Positions 17,333-26,667 of a stretch of DNA of 48,829 bases are shown here, piece after piece. Both the position numbers and the translations under genes were made by a program. Source of the DNA: Vitreoscilla sp. (GTDB taxonomy: Bacteria > Pseudomonadota > Gammaproteobacteria > Burkholderiales > Burkholderiaceae_C); contig JADMKA010000090.1 in NCBI GenBank assembly GCA_018780145.1, positions 1 through 48,829 of the forward strand, in the 5' to 3' direction. How positions within the stretch are numbered: position 1 is the first letter of the stretch; each line of letters begins with the position of its first letter. Under the pieces are notes generated by a model. That model did not search any database, was not told where the DNA came from, and worked only from the letters and a program-made list of their open reading frames with translations.

Positions 17333-17429
17333 GCGGGCTGGTTCCGAAGTGCGGGACAAGTGGATTCGCTCCTGGGCAAGCCTGCTTGAGCCGGCCGCAC
17401 AGGCTGGTTAGGATGGACGCAGGAAGCTC

Positions 17430-19058
17430 ATGATCGACACCACCCTGGCCTCAGCGCCACCCGTCGACAGCCCGGAGGCCAATCTCGCGGCGTCCGAGGC
17501 AGCGCTTCGACGGGGCGACCATCGGGCGGGGGCCCAGCTGGCCGAGCAGGCCCTGGCGCCGCCGGGCCTGGCCGACACTGCACAGCGGGCGCTCGCCTGG
17601 CGCCTGGCCGCCCTGCACCGCTGGCGGCTGGGCGATGCCGAGGCCGCGTTGCGCCACGCCACGCAGGCCACCACCGCCTATGCCGAACTGGGCGATTCTG
17701 CAGGGCACACCGAGAGCCTCCTCACCCTGTGCATGGCCTATCGCGACATCGGCAGGCCGCGTGAAGCGCTGGATCATGCCGTGCAGGCCCTGGCCAGCGC
17801 CCGCTGCCTGGGCGACCGCCGGCTCGAATGCTGGGCCCTCAACCGGGTGGGCGGGGTCTACCGGGTCATCGACGACACGCTGGTGGCCGCCGACTACACC
17901 CGCCAGGCGCTGACCCTGGCACGCAGCCTGGATGGCGATGACGAGGCGCTGTTCGCCTCCCTGAACAACCTGGCCAACGACCTCGTGGCCTGCGCTGAAT
18001 ACCACACACGGGATGGACAGGCCGAGGCAGCCCTGGCCGCGCTGGCTGAGGCGCGGCAACTGAGCGAAGAGGCGCTGACGCTTGCCCGGCGATCGGGCAA
18101 TGTGCACCGCATGGCCGTGGCGATGGGCAACCTGGCTGAAACCCTGTCGCAGGACGACGACACCGACGCGGCACGCGACCTCATCCGTCGTTACCAGGCC
18201 CTGGCCCGCGAGCACGGCTTCAAGAACTTGATCACCAGTGGCGCGTACGACATCGCCACCGTGCTGCAGCGCCAGGGCCGGCATGCACTGGCCGTCAAGC
18301 ACCTGCTGAAGCTGCGCGAGCAGGTGCTTGACGACCCCGCCAACAGCGAGGTTCTGCGCAACATCGAGCGGGGCTTGTACGAATCGCACAAGGCCTTGAA
18401 GCACCACGAGCAGGCCCTCGCCTGCCTGGAAGCCCACAGCCGGCTGGAACGCCAATGGCTGATCGAACGCGCGGACCTGCAGGCCCGCGTCAAGTTGGGT
18501 CAACTGGACCTCCAGCGCACCTATGACGACCTGGAGCGGCTGCGCGCCGAGGCCAAGACGCTGGCACGCGACGCCCGTCAGGATCCGCTCACCGGCCTGG
18601 CAAACCGGCGTGCCGCCGACGAGACGCTGCCGCTGCTGCTGGCCCAGGCCGAGGCCGCGCGCCGCCCGCTCGCCCTGGCCATGCTGGATGTGGACCATTT
18701 CAAGCAGATCAACGACGTCCACGGCCATGCCGTGGGCGACGAGGTGCTGTCGGCCATGAGCCTGGTGCTGCGCGCCCGGCTGCGTGGCAGCGACCTGCTG
18801 GCCCGGGTCGGAGGCGAGGAGTTCATGCTGGCCCTGCCCGGCACCTTGGCGGCACGTGCCGCCGAAACCTGCGAGCGCCTGCGGGCTGCCGTGGCGGTGC
18901 ACGACTGGCAGGCCATCGCCCCCGGGCTGGCGGTGACCGTGAGCCTGGGCCTGGTTCAATGGCGCCCGGGCGAGACCCGCACCAGCCTGCTGGAGCGAGC
19001 CGACGCGGCGCTGTACCAGGCCAAGCGCAGCGGGCGCGACCGGGTCGTTCAACTCTAG
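17430..19058 (+). CDS. Diguanylate cyclase with N-terminal TPR region (GGDEF)
   Basis: A 542-residue soluble signalling protein. Residues 1 to about 350 are helical TPR-type repeats (for example EAALRHATQATTAYAELGD and REALDHAVQALASA), a probable sensor or partner-binding region. A short coiled coil (about 345-380) leads to the GGDEF domain from DPLTGLANRR. The catalytic motif is GGEEF (461-465), an active-type variant, preceded by the RxxD inhibitory site RGSD (452-455), so it should make cyclic di-GMP and be product-inhibited. AGGAAGCTC before the ATG is the ribosome binding site. Its stop overlaps the stop of the convergent acyltransferase gene in one CTAG. It sits some 25 kb from an HD-GYP phosphodiesterase gene in the same window. 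Confidence 0.92.
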   Translation: MIDTTLASAPPVDSPEANLAASEAALRRGDHRAGAQLAEQALAPPGLADTAQRALAWRLAALHRWRLGDAEAALRHATQATTAYAELGDSAGHTESLLTLCMAYRDIGRPREALDHAVQALASARCLGDRRLECWALNRVGGVYRVIDDTLVAADYTRQALTLARSLDGDDEALFASLNNLANDLVACAEYHTRDGQAEAALAALAEARQLSEEALTLARRSGNVHRMAVAMGNLAETLSQDDDTDAARDLIRRYQALAREHGFKNLITSGAYDIATVLQRQGRHALAVKHLLKLREQVLDDPANSEVLRNIERGLYESHKALKHHEQALACLEAHSRLERQWLIERADLQARVKLGQLDLQRTYDDLERLRAEAKTLARDARQDPLTGLANRRAADETLPLLLAQAEAARRPLALAMLDVDHFKQINDVHGHAVGDEVLSAMSLVLRARLRGSDLLARVGGEEFMLALPGTLAARAAETCERLRAAVAVHDWQAIAPGLAVTVSLGLVQWRPGETRTSLLERADAALYQAKRSGRDRVVQL

Positions 19059-20206
19059 GCGGCTGTCGGTCCGCGTGCGCGGGCGCCGGGAAACAGCGTC
19101 GGCACCTGCCTGTCGCGCCAGCGCATCACCGGTCGCTCGACCGCGCGGTGGAGCAGCCAGCCGGCAGCCAGGCATGCCGCGGTGACCACCGCGACCTCCA
19201 CCGCCAGCGGCACACGCCAGAGCGCCAGGGCACGGGCGACGATCACCGCCACCGCCTTGTGGGTCAGGTAGATCGCGTACGACCACGCGGCCAGTGCCGC
19301 CGCCCCCGGCACCTGCACCCGCTGCAGCCAGGACCCCGGGCTGAGCGCGGCCAGCACCCACAGCGCAAAGGCCCAGGCGATCAGCGAGTAGCCCGCCACG
19401 GTCATGAAGGCGCCGTAGCCCACGCCCGCAACGTAGTACCGTGTCTGCACGCCCCAGAACATCGCTGCCACGGCCAGCGTGCCGGCCAGCAGCCAGGCGT
19501 TGCCGTGGGCTGTCCAGCGGGCCCAGGTGCGCGGGTGGGCGTGCCTCACCAGCGCCACCGCCAGGCCCGGCAGGAACTCGTCGAAGCGGCACAGCGTGGC
19601 GTAGTAGACCCAGGGGTGGTAGCCCGCCGTGCCGGTGGGCCCGGCCTCGCTGCCGTGCAGCGACCAGAGCCAGGCGCGCGCGCCCAGCCCCAGCCCGGCC
19701 AGCAGGGCCAGCAGCACCCAGGCCCCGGCCACCGGCCCGCGCCAGCGCACCGCCGCCAGCACCACCAGTGGCAGCACCAGGTAGAACTGCTCCTCGATGC
19801 ACAGCGACCAGGCGTGCGAGAACGCGGTGCCCGGCTGCAGCCCCCAGTTCTGCGTGAAGGTCAGGAAGCGCCACAGCGGCGGGGGCGTGGTGCCGCCCAT
19901 CACCGCCGGGAACGCGAAGTACAGCGCCAGCACGGCCCAGAAGGCCGGCATCGTGCGCAGCAGGCGGCGCGCATAGAACGCCGGCAGCGACAAGCGCTCG
20001 CCACGCGCGACGCCGGCGAACACCTGGTGGCCGATCAGGTAGCCGCTGAGCACGAAGAACAGGTCGACCCCGGTCCAGCCCACGTTGCCCAGCCAGCCGA
20101 AGGTCGGTGCATGGCTGACGAACACCTGGTAGTGGTAGAGAAACACCAGCACGATGGCCCATGCGCGCAGGGTGTCGAGCCCGGGTTGGCGGGAGGTGGA
20201 GGGCAT
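19055..20206 (-). CDS. Acyltransferase 3 family membrane protein
   Basis: A 383-residue integral membrane O-acyltransferase with about ten hydrophobic segments. The family opening LDTLRAWAIVLVFLYHYQVF carries the catalytic-type histidine, and FFVLSGYLIG, YARRLLRTMPAFW and SLCIEEQFYLVLPL are hallmark segments of acyltransferase 3 proteins (OafA/NodX-like), which acetylate or succinylate surface polysaccharides or other extracytoplasmic glycans. No SGNH domain is attached and no polysaccharide cluster is adjacent, so the acceptor is unknown. The ATG at 20204-20206, with GGAGG upstream, was preferred to a start 60 bases earlier that would add a non-conserved tail. Confidence 0.9.
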   Translation of the reverse strand: MPSTSRQPGLDTLRAWAIVLVFLYHYQVFVSHAPTFGWLGNVGWTGVDLFFVLSGYLIGHQVFAGVARGERLSLPAFYARRLLRTMPAFWAVLALYFAFPAVMGGTTPPPLWRFLTFTQNWGLQPGTAFSHAWSLCIEEQFYLVLPLVVLAAVRWRGPVAGAWVLLALLAGLGLGARAWLWSLHGSEAGPTGTAGYHPWVYYATLCRFDEFLPGLAVALVRHAHPRTWARWTAHGNAWLLAGTLAVAAMFWGVQTRYYVAGVGYGAFMTVAGYSLIAWAFALWVLAALSPGSWLQRVQVPGAAALAAWSYAIYLTHKAVAVIVARALALWRVPLAVEVAVVTAACLAAGWLLHRAVERPVMRWRDRQVPTLFPGARARGPTAA

Positions 20207-20268
20207 GTCGGCAGTCTCGCGAAGGCGCGGCACGTTAGCATGGGCACACACTCGAACCGGGAGCATCC

Positions 20269-21549
20269 ATGCACCATGACGTGGTGGTCGTCGGCGGGGG
20301 AGCCGGGGGCCTGGAACTGGCCGCCAGCCTGGGCCGGAAGCTGGGCCGCGCCGAAGGCCCGCGGCGCGTGCTGCTGGTCGACCGCTCGGTCTTTCACATC
20401 TGGAAGCCCACGCTGCACGAGGTGGCCGCCGGCACGCTGGATTCGCACCAGGAAGGCCTGAGCTACACCGTGCTGGCGCGGCGCAACCACTTCAGCTTCA
20501 CGCTGGGCGAGTTGCGCGGGCTGGACAGCGCCGGCCGCACCTTGAAGCTCGGCGCCATCCACGACGAGCAGGGCCGGCTGCTGGTGCCCGAGCGCACCCT
20601 CACCTACCGTTGGCTGGTGCTCGCCGTGGGCAGCGGCTCGAACTTCTTCGGCACGCCCGGCGCCGAGCACGCCTACGTGCTGGAGCAGGCGGCCGACGCC
20701 GAGCGCTTCCGCCGCCACCTGCAGGCCGCCTTCACCCGCACCGCCTTCTCGCCGGACAAGCGGCTGCGCATCGTCATCGTCGGCGGGGGCGCCACCGGCG
20801 TGGAGCTGTCGGCCGAGCTGATCGAGGCCCACCAGGAGACGCTGGCCAGCCTCGGCGCCGAGCAGCGCTTCCGGCTCGATCTGTCCATCGTCGAGGCCGC
20901 ACCACGCATCCTGGCCGGCCTGCCCGAACGCATCTCGGCGCAGGCCACCACCGCGCTGGAGCGAAAGCAGGTCAGCGTGCTCACGAATACGCCGGTGAAG
21001 GCGCTGCTGCCGGACCGGCTGGTCACCGCCACCGGAGAGATCCCGGCCGACCTGATCGTCTGGGCCGCCGGCATCAAGGCCGCCGAGGCCAACACCACGC
21101 TGGGCCTCACCACCAACCGGGCCCACCAGTTCGTCGTCAACGAGAAGCTGGAGACCTCGGCCGCTGGCGTCTACGCGCTGGGCGACTGCGCCGCCTGCCT
21201 GTGGCATGGCGACAAGATGGTGCCGGCCCGCGCCCAGGCGGCGCACCAGCAGGCCAGCTTCCTGGTGGCCACGCTGGGTGCGCTGCTGCACGAGCGGGCC
21301 CCCAGCGGGCGCTTCCACTACCGCGACTTCGGCTCGCTGGTCTCGCTGGGCGAGAACAAGGGTGTGGGCAACCTGATGGGCGGCCTGGCGGGGCGCAACT
21401 TCTTCGTCGAGGGGCTGCTGGCCAAGTACATGTACATGTCGCTGCACCTGAACCACCACCGCGCCATCCTGGGCCTGCGCGGCACCTTCGTGCTGGCGCT
21501 GGCGCGGCTGTTGCAGCGGCGGGTGTCCGGGCGCCTGAAACTCCACTGA
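20269..21549 (+). CDS. NAD(P)/FAD-dependent oxidoreductase, type II NADH dehydrogenase-like
   Basis: A 426-residue flavoprotein of the NDH-2 family. It has two Rossmann motifs, VVVVGGGAGG (5-14) for FAD and IVIVGGGATGVELSAEL (168-184) for NAD(P)H, and the C-terminal FAD segment VYALGDCA at about 300. The C-terminal region (around KYMYMSLHLNHHRAILG) resembles the amphipathic membrane-binding helices of NDH-2, which feeds electrons from NADH to quinone without pumping protons. It could be named ndh, but the exact quinone partner is inferred. Divergent from the acyltransferase gene with 62 bases between starts, it may head a run with the phosphatase and exporter genes downstream. Confidence 0.88.
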   Translation: MHHDVVVVGGGAGGLELAASLGRKLGRAEGPRRVLLVDRSVFHIWKPTLHEVAAGTLDSHQEGLSYTVLARRNHFSFTLGELRGLDSAGRTLKLGAIHDEQGRLLVPERTLTYRWLVLAVGSGSNFFGTPGAEHAYVLEQAADAERFRRHLQAAFTRTAFSPDKRLRIVIVGGGATGVELSAELIEAHQETLASLGAEQRFRLDLSIVEAAPRILAGLPERISAQATTALERKQVSVLTNTPVKALLPDRLVTATGEIPADLIVWAAGIKAAEANTTLGLTTNRAHQFVVNEKLETSAAGVYALGDCAACLWHGDKMVPARAQAAHQQASFLVATLGALLHERAPSGRFHYRDFGSLVSLGENKGVGNLMGGLAGRNFFVEGLLAKYMYMSLHLNHHRAILGLRGTFVLALARLLQRRVSGRLKLH

Positions 21550-21594
21550 CAGGCATCAGGGACAATCCCGGGTTTAGGGCCTGCCAACGCCACG

Positions 21595-22266
21595 ATGCCG
21601 CACAACCTGTCCACCCGCACCGGCCGCCTGCTTGCCTGGCTGGACATGCACCTGGTGGACCACGGCGTCATCCGCGCCGTCTACAACAACTTCCACGCGC
21701 TGGGCGGCGGCATGTACCGGCTCTCGCAGCCCAGCCCGGCGCAGATCCGCCGCTACCAGCGCACGCACGGCATCAAGACCATCGTCAACCTGCGCGGCTC
21801 GAACGGCTACGGCTCCTACGCGCTGGAGGTCGAGGCCTGCCGCGAGCTCGGCATCACGCTGGTGGACCTGCGCATGTACTCGCGCCAGCCGCCCACGGTG
21901 GAGCTGCTTGACGAGACGAAGGCCCTGTTCGACCGCATCGAGTACCCCGCCCTGATGCACTGCAAATCCGGCGCCGACCGGGCCGGGCTGGGCTCGGCGC
22001 TGTACAAGCACTTTCGCCTGGGCGTGCCGATCGCCGAGCTGCGCGAGCTGAGCCCGCGCTACGGCCACTTCAACTTCGGCGCCACCGCGGTGCTGGACTA
22101 CTTCTTCGCCCGCTACCTGGCCGACAACGCGCGTCAACCGATCGCCTTCATCGACTGGGTGCACACCCGCTACGACAAGCTCGCTTTGCACGCCGATTTC
22201 GTGCGCGAGCGCAAGGAGGCCAGCCTGGGCGACTGGTTCGTCGACAAGGTGCTGCGGCGCGAATGA
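21595..22266 (+). CDS. Tyrosine/dual-specificity protein phosphatase family protein
   Basis: A 223-residue protein with the CX5R phosphatase P-loop HCKSGADRAG (nucleophile Cys123, Arg129). The upstream beta-alpha core GIKTIVNLRGSNGYGSY and ALEVEACRELGITLVDL match the DSP/Siw14-like group found in many proteobacteria. Substrates could be phosphotyrosine, inositol phosphates or a lipid phosphate; sequence does not decide. No signal peptide is present, so it is probably cytoplasmic. It lies 45 bases after the NDH-2-like gene and 73 bases before an MsbA-like exporter, which raises but does not prove a role in envelope lipid metabolism. Confidence 0.87.
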   Translation: MPHNLSTRTGRLLAWLDMHLVDHGVIRAVYNNFHALGGGMYRLSQPSPAQIRRYQRTHGIKTIVNLRGSNGYGSYALEVEACRELGITLVDLRMYSRQPPTVELLDETKALFDRIEYPALMHCKSGADRAGLGSALYKHFRLGVPIAELRELSPRYGHFNFGATAVLDYFFARYLADNARQPIAFIDWVHTRYDKLALHADFVRERKEASLGDWFVDKVLRRE

Positions 22267-22296
22267 GTGCCGCCGGGCCGTTCCCAAGGCGCTCGC

Positions 22297-22311
22297 TCCC
22301 CCTCGGGGGGA
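22297..22311. repeat. GC hairpin, probable copy of a dispersed intergenic palindrome
   Basis: In the 73-base gap before the exporter gene, TCCCCC and GGGGGA pair around TCG. The wider sequence (GCTCGC before it, GACGCGCAGCG after it) resembles a palindromic intergenic sequence I recall as common in Burkholderiales genomes, though no second copy is in this window. It could trim or stabilise the transcript between the two genes. Confidence 0.4.
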
Positions 22312-22339
22312 CCGACGCGCAGCGGCGTAGGGGGTTCCA

Positions 22340-24091
<1,752 letters not shown>

Positions 24092-24110
24092 TGCCGCCAA
24101 GCGCAACCCT

Positions 24111-24848
24111 TCAGGGGATCTCGACGTTGATCGCCTTGTTCAAGCGCTCGATGAGCTCGTCCGGCGTGGCCTTGCTGCACAGGATGTAGCGGCGCTCGCC
24201 GGGCGGCACATCGGCAAAACGCACCAGCTTCAGTGCGTTCAACGGCACCCCCGCCTGCTCGACGAGGTAGTTGGCTTCCTCCTCCGCGGCGAACATGAAA
24301 CTGGCCCGCTGCGCGGCAATCATGCTGACCATGGCCACGCTCTCCACACTGGTGACCACCCGTTCGGGCCGGGCGAGCAGCAGCATGCCGTCGATCAGCG
24401 GGCCGTAGGAAAAGCCGTCCTTCACCAGCACGCTGAGGCCAGGCTGGCGCAGCGTGTCGATCAGGGTCGGGGCCAGGGCATGGAAGTTCGAGCGCGCCAG
24501 GGCCACGGTCGGGCGGTCCCGGTAGATGGGCTTGGTGAACTTGAACTGCAACTCGCGTTCGGGGTTCTTGAACCACCCCACGGCGCAGGCCGGCACCAGG
24601 CTGTCCTTCAGGGTCACGAGTTGGCGCACCGTCGGCAGCAAGGTCCAGCGGAACTCCAGCCCGGCAGCACGGAAGGCCTGGGCCGCCGGCGTGGCAGTCA
24701 GCCCAACCACCTCGTCGCCGCGAGAGGCCTTTTGGGCATAAGGCGGCCGGTCGAAGTAGTACAGCGACAAGGGCTCGGCCGCCTTCGCCACCCCAGCCGC
24801 GAGGGCCAGGCCGGCAAGGCAGAACAATTGCGCGATCGAACCGGCCAT
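24111..24848 (-). CDS. Substrate-binding periplasmic protein (family 3-like)
   Basis: A 245-residue exported protein. Signal peptide MAGSIAQLFCLAGLALAAGVAKA is followed by LSLYYFDRPPYAQK, the usual N-terminal beta strand and ligand-loop of family 3 solute-binding proteins. KNPERELQFKFTKPIYRDRP matches the conserved hinge segment, and YILCSKATPDELIERLNKAI the C-terminal helix. No permease or ATPase gene is adjacent, so it is an orphan that may serve a distant transporter or a sensor. An upstream extension of the open frame runs through the tandem repeats and is not coding; the ATG at 24846-24848 gives the signal peptide directly. Confidence 0.85.
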   Translation of the reverse strand: MAGSIAQLFCLAGLALAAGVAKAAEPLSLYYFDRPPYAQKASRGDEVVGLTATPAAQAFRAAGLEFRWTLLPTVRQLVTLKDSLVPACAVGWFKNPERELQFKFTKPIYRDRPTVALARSNFHALAPTLIDTLRQPGLSVLVKDGFSYGPLIDGMLLLARPERVVTSVESVAMVSMIAAQRASFMFAAEEEANYLVEQAGVPLNALKLVRFADVPPGERRYILCSKATPDELIERLNKAINVEIP

Positions 24849-24892
24849 GACACCTGGAATGCAGCGAAGCGCCGATGGTAAGTTAACCGGCA

Positions 24893-25080
24893 CCGGGTGC
24901 TCCACCCACGCGGCCAGCGCCGGGCCGCCCCCAAGCGGCCGCGTGACCCGCTCGGCGGGTGGGGCCAGGTACTCCTGGCGCCGGGTGCTCCACCCACGCG
25001 GCCAGCGCCGGGCCGCCCCCAAGCGGCCGCGTAACCCGCCCGGCGGGTGGTGCCAGGTACTCCTGGCGCCGGGTGCTCCA
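24893..25080 (+). repeat. Two tandem 88-bp copies of a structured intergenic element
   Basis: The boundary sequence CCGGGTGCTCCA recurs at 24893, 24981 and 25069, exactly 88 bases apart, delimiting two nearly identical units. Each unit has three inverted repeats in order: ACGCGGCC/GGCCGCGT (first copy 24908-24915 with 24937-24944), ACCCGC/GCGGGT with a 3-nt loop, and CCAGG/CCTGG with a 4-nt loop. Further single copies lie at 31648-31731 and 33154-33248. The array fills the gap between the solute-binding and phytochelatin-synthase-like genes and may terminate or stabilise the transcript from the latter. Confidence 0.9.
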
Positions 25081-25081
25081 T

Positions 25082-25888
25082 TTACTGAGGTGCGACCAGC
25101 AGATAGCCGCGGTTTTCGACGGTGTCGAAGGTGCGCATCGCGCGCACCAGGGCCACCGTGGGCACCCAGACCCAGCCGGCACTGCTGGGGTTCACGTCGA
25201 GCACGAGCACCGAATCCGACTCGGCGTCGTAGGCCCCCAGCGGCGAGATGTGCGCACCGCTGCCCTGGCCCAGCTCGGCGCGCCGGTAGTTCACCACCAC
25301 GTAGTCGCCGCGGGTCTGCAGGTTGGCCTGCAGGTCGGTGCGCACCTGGGCCTCGGTCAGATCGGCGTCGACCACGGTGATGCGGCTGGCCAGGCCATGG
25401 GCCCGCAACAGCGCATCGAACTGCCGCAGCTGGTAGCCACCGTCGCGAACCATCTTGCCGGCGATCTGCACCGGCTCGCCGAGCACCTGGGCCCGGGTCT
25501 TCGGGCCGGCCGGGATGACGTTGTCCTGCGTGTAGCGCGGCACGGTCGGGTCCAGGCTGGCCGGCAGATGGGCCCGGTCCTCTGGGCGCAGCCGGCTGGC
25601 GTCGCGCGGCAGGCCGGGCGTGCGTGCGCGCATCGCGTTGAGCACCATGGCCGCGGTGGTCGGCCCGCAGAAGGCGATGTTGGATTGCGGCTCGAACTGG
25701 TTGGCCAGGGTGGCGAAATCCACCTTGGCGGTGCTGCGGGCCAGGCGCAACAGGCCCTCGTCGGACGCGAACTCGACCAGTGCCACCGCCGGCGGCGCCT
25801 CGGCGTGTGCCGGCGGGAGCGTGGCGATCAGCAGGGCCGACAGACCGGCCACCCAGAGGCGCCGCGACAGGTGCAGAGCGTGACTCAT
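25082..25888 (-). CDS. Secreted phytochelatin synthase-like (papain-fold) protein
   Basis: A 268-residue exported protein of the phytochelatin synthase family. Signal peptide 1-29 (ending PPAHA). The core ANQFEPQSNIAFCGPTTAAMVLNAM contains the nucleophile Cys74. GAHISPLGAYDAESDSVLVLDV supplies His213 and Asp231. The His-Asp spacing of 18 equals that of Arabidopsis PCS1 (His162, Asp180), while the Cys-His spacing (139) is longer than the plant value of 106, implying an inserted segment around 90-125. Short bacterial homologues mainly cleave glycine from glutathione and make little phytochelatin, so a periplasmic glutathione peptidase or metal-thiol role is likely but inferred. Tandem repeats follow its stop after one base. 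Confidence 0.88.
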   Translation of the reverse strand: MSHALHLSRRLWVAGLSALLIATLPPAHAEAPPAVALVEFASDEGLLRLARSTAKVDFATLANQFEPQSNIAFCGPTTAAMVLNAMRARTPGLPRDASRLRPEDRAHLPASLDPTVPRYTQDNVIPAGPKTRAQVLGEPVQIAGKMVRDGGYQLRQFDALLRAHGLASRITVVDADLTEAQVRTDLQANLQTRGDYVVVNYRRAELGQGSGAHISPLGAYDAESDSVLVLDVNPSSAGWVWVPTVALVRAMRTFDTVENRGYLLVAPQ

Positions 25889-25944
25889 CCGGACATTCTC
25901 GGTGCGATCCGGCCCGCCGGAGGCACAACAGCGTCTAATGGCCG

Positions 25945-26667
25945 ATGCCCGGCTACCAGACCAAGCAGGAAACCATCGCCGTTCGCGGCGTGGCGGACCT
26001 GACCATCCGCTCCCTGCTCGACCACCAGCAGTACGCCGACCCGCTCGGCGAGGCCGAGCGACTGGGCATCTCCTCGGCCGCCTGGCCGCTGTTCGGCCTG
26101 TTGTGGCCCTCGGGAGCCGAACTGGCCGAGCGGATGGCGCGGCGGCCGGTGAGCCCCGGCGAACGGGTGCTCGAGCTGGGCTGTGGCCTGGCGCTGGCCA
26201 GCCTGGTGGGCCACCGCCGCGGCGCCGACGTGACCGCCAGCGACTGCCACCCTCTGGCCGCTGCCTTCCTGCTGGAGAACCTGCGCCTGAACGAGCTGGG
26301 CCCGATGAAGTACCGCCACGGCCACTGGGGTCCGCCTCCGTTGGTGCGCAGCCTGCTGCAGCCGGCGCTGGTCAGCGGCCTGTACAACCTCATCATCGGC
26401 AGCGACCTGCTCTACGAGCGGGATCTCGGCCCCAAGCTGGCGAGCTTCATTGCCCGGCACCTGGCCCCTGGCGGCGAGGCCTGGGTGGTCGACCCCAACC
26501 GCGGCAACCGGCCGTCCTTCCACCGGCACATGGCCATGCACGGCTTCGAGCGGCGCGAGGAGTTGCTGAGCCGGCCGGCCACCGAACTGGCCGCCAGCTA
26601 CAAGGGCCGGGTGCTGATCTACCAGCGCCACCACCTCGATAGCGAGGCTATTGCGCCCTGGCCGTGA
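25945..26667 (+). CDS. Class I SAM-dependent methyltransferase
   Basis: A 240-residue cytoplasmic methyltransferase. Motif I is VLELGCGLAL (75-84), the acidic motif II is in DVTASDCHP, and LIIGSDLLYE matches the post-motif I segment seen in the METTL21/EEF1A lysine-methyltransferase-like group (Methyltransf_16), which often act on protein lysines. The N-terminus ISSAAWPLFGLLWPSGAELAE is also typical of that group. The target is unknown. Start ATG is 56 bases from the divergent phytochelatin-synthase-like gene. Its last 20 bases overlap the 3' end of the convergent secreted protein gene. Confidence 0.88.
   Translation: MPGYQTKQETIAVRGVADLTIRSLLDHQQYADPLGEAERLGISSAAWPLFGLLWPSGAELAERMARRPVSPGERVLELGCGLALASLVGHRRGADVTASDCHPLAAAFLLENLRLNELGPMKYRHGHWGPPPLVRSLLQPALVSGLYNLIIGSDLLYERDLGPKLASFIARHLAPGGEAWVVDPNRGNRPSFHRHMAMHGFERREELLSRPATELAASYKGRVLIYQRHHLDSEAIAPWP

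Noticed and set aside
17451-20162. A 903-residue open frame on the minus strand
   Set aside because: It overlaps both the GGDEF gene and the acyltransferase gene in wrong frames and has no recognisable domains.
24893-25080. CRISPR array
   Set aside because: There are only two adjoining repeats with no unique spacers, and single copies occur elsewhere, so this is a dispersed element.
24849-25928. N-terminal extension of the solute-binding protein through the tandem repeats
   Set aside because: The added sequence translates the repeat units and is antisense or out of frame relative to the phytochelatin-synthase-like gene; the signal peptide at 24848 marks the true start.
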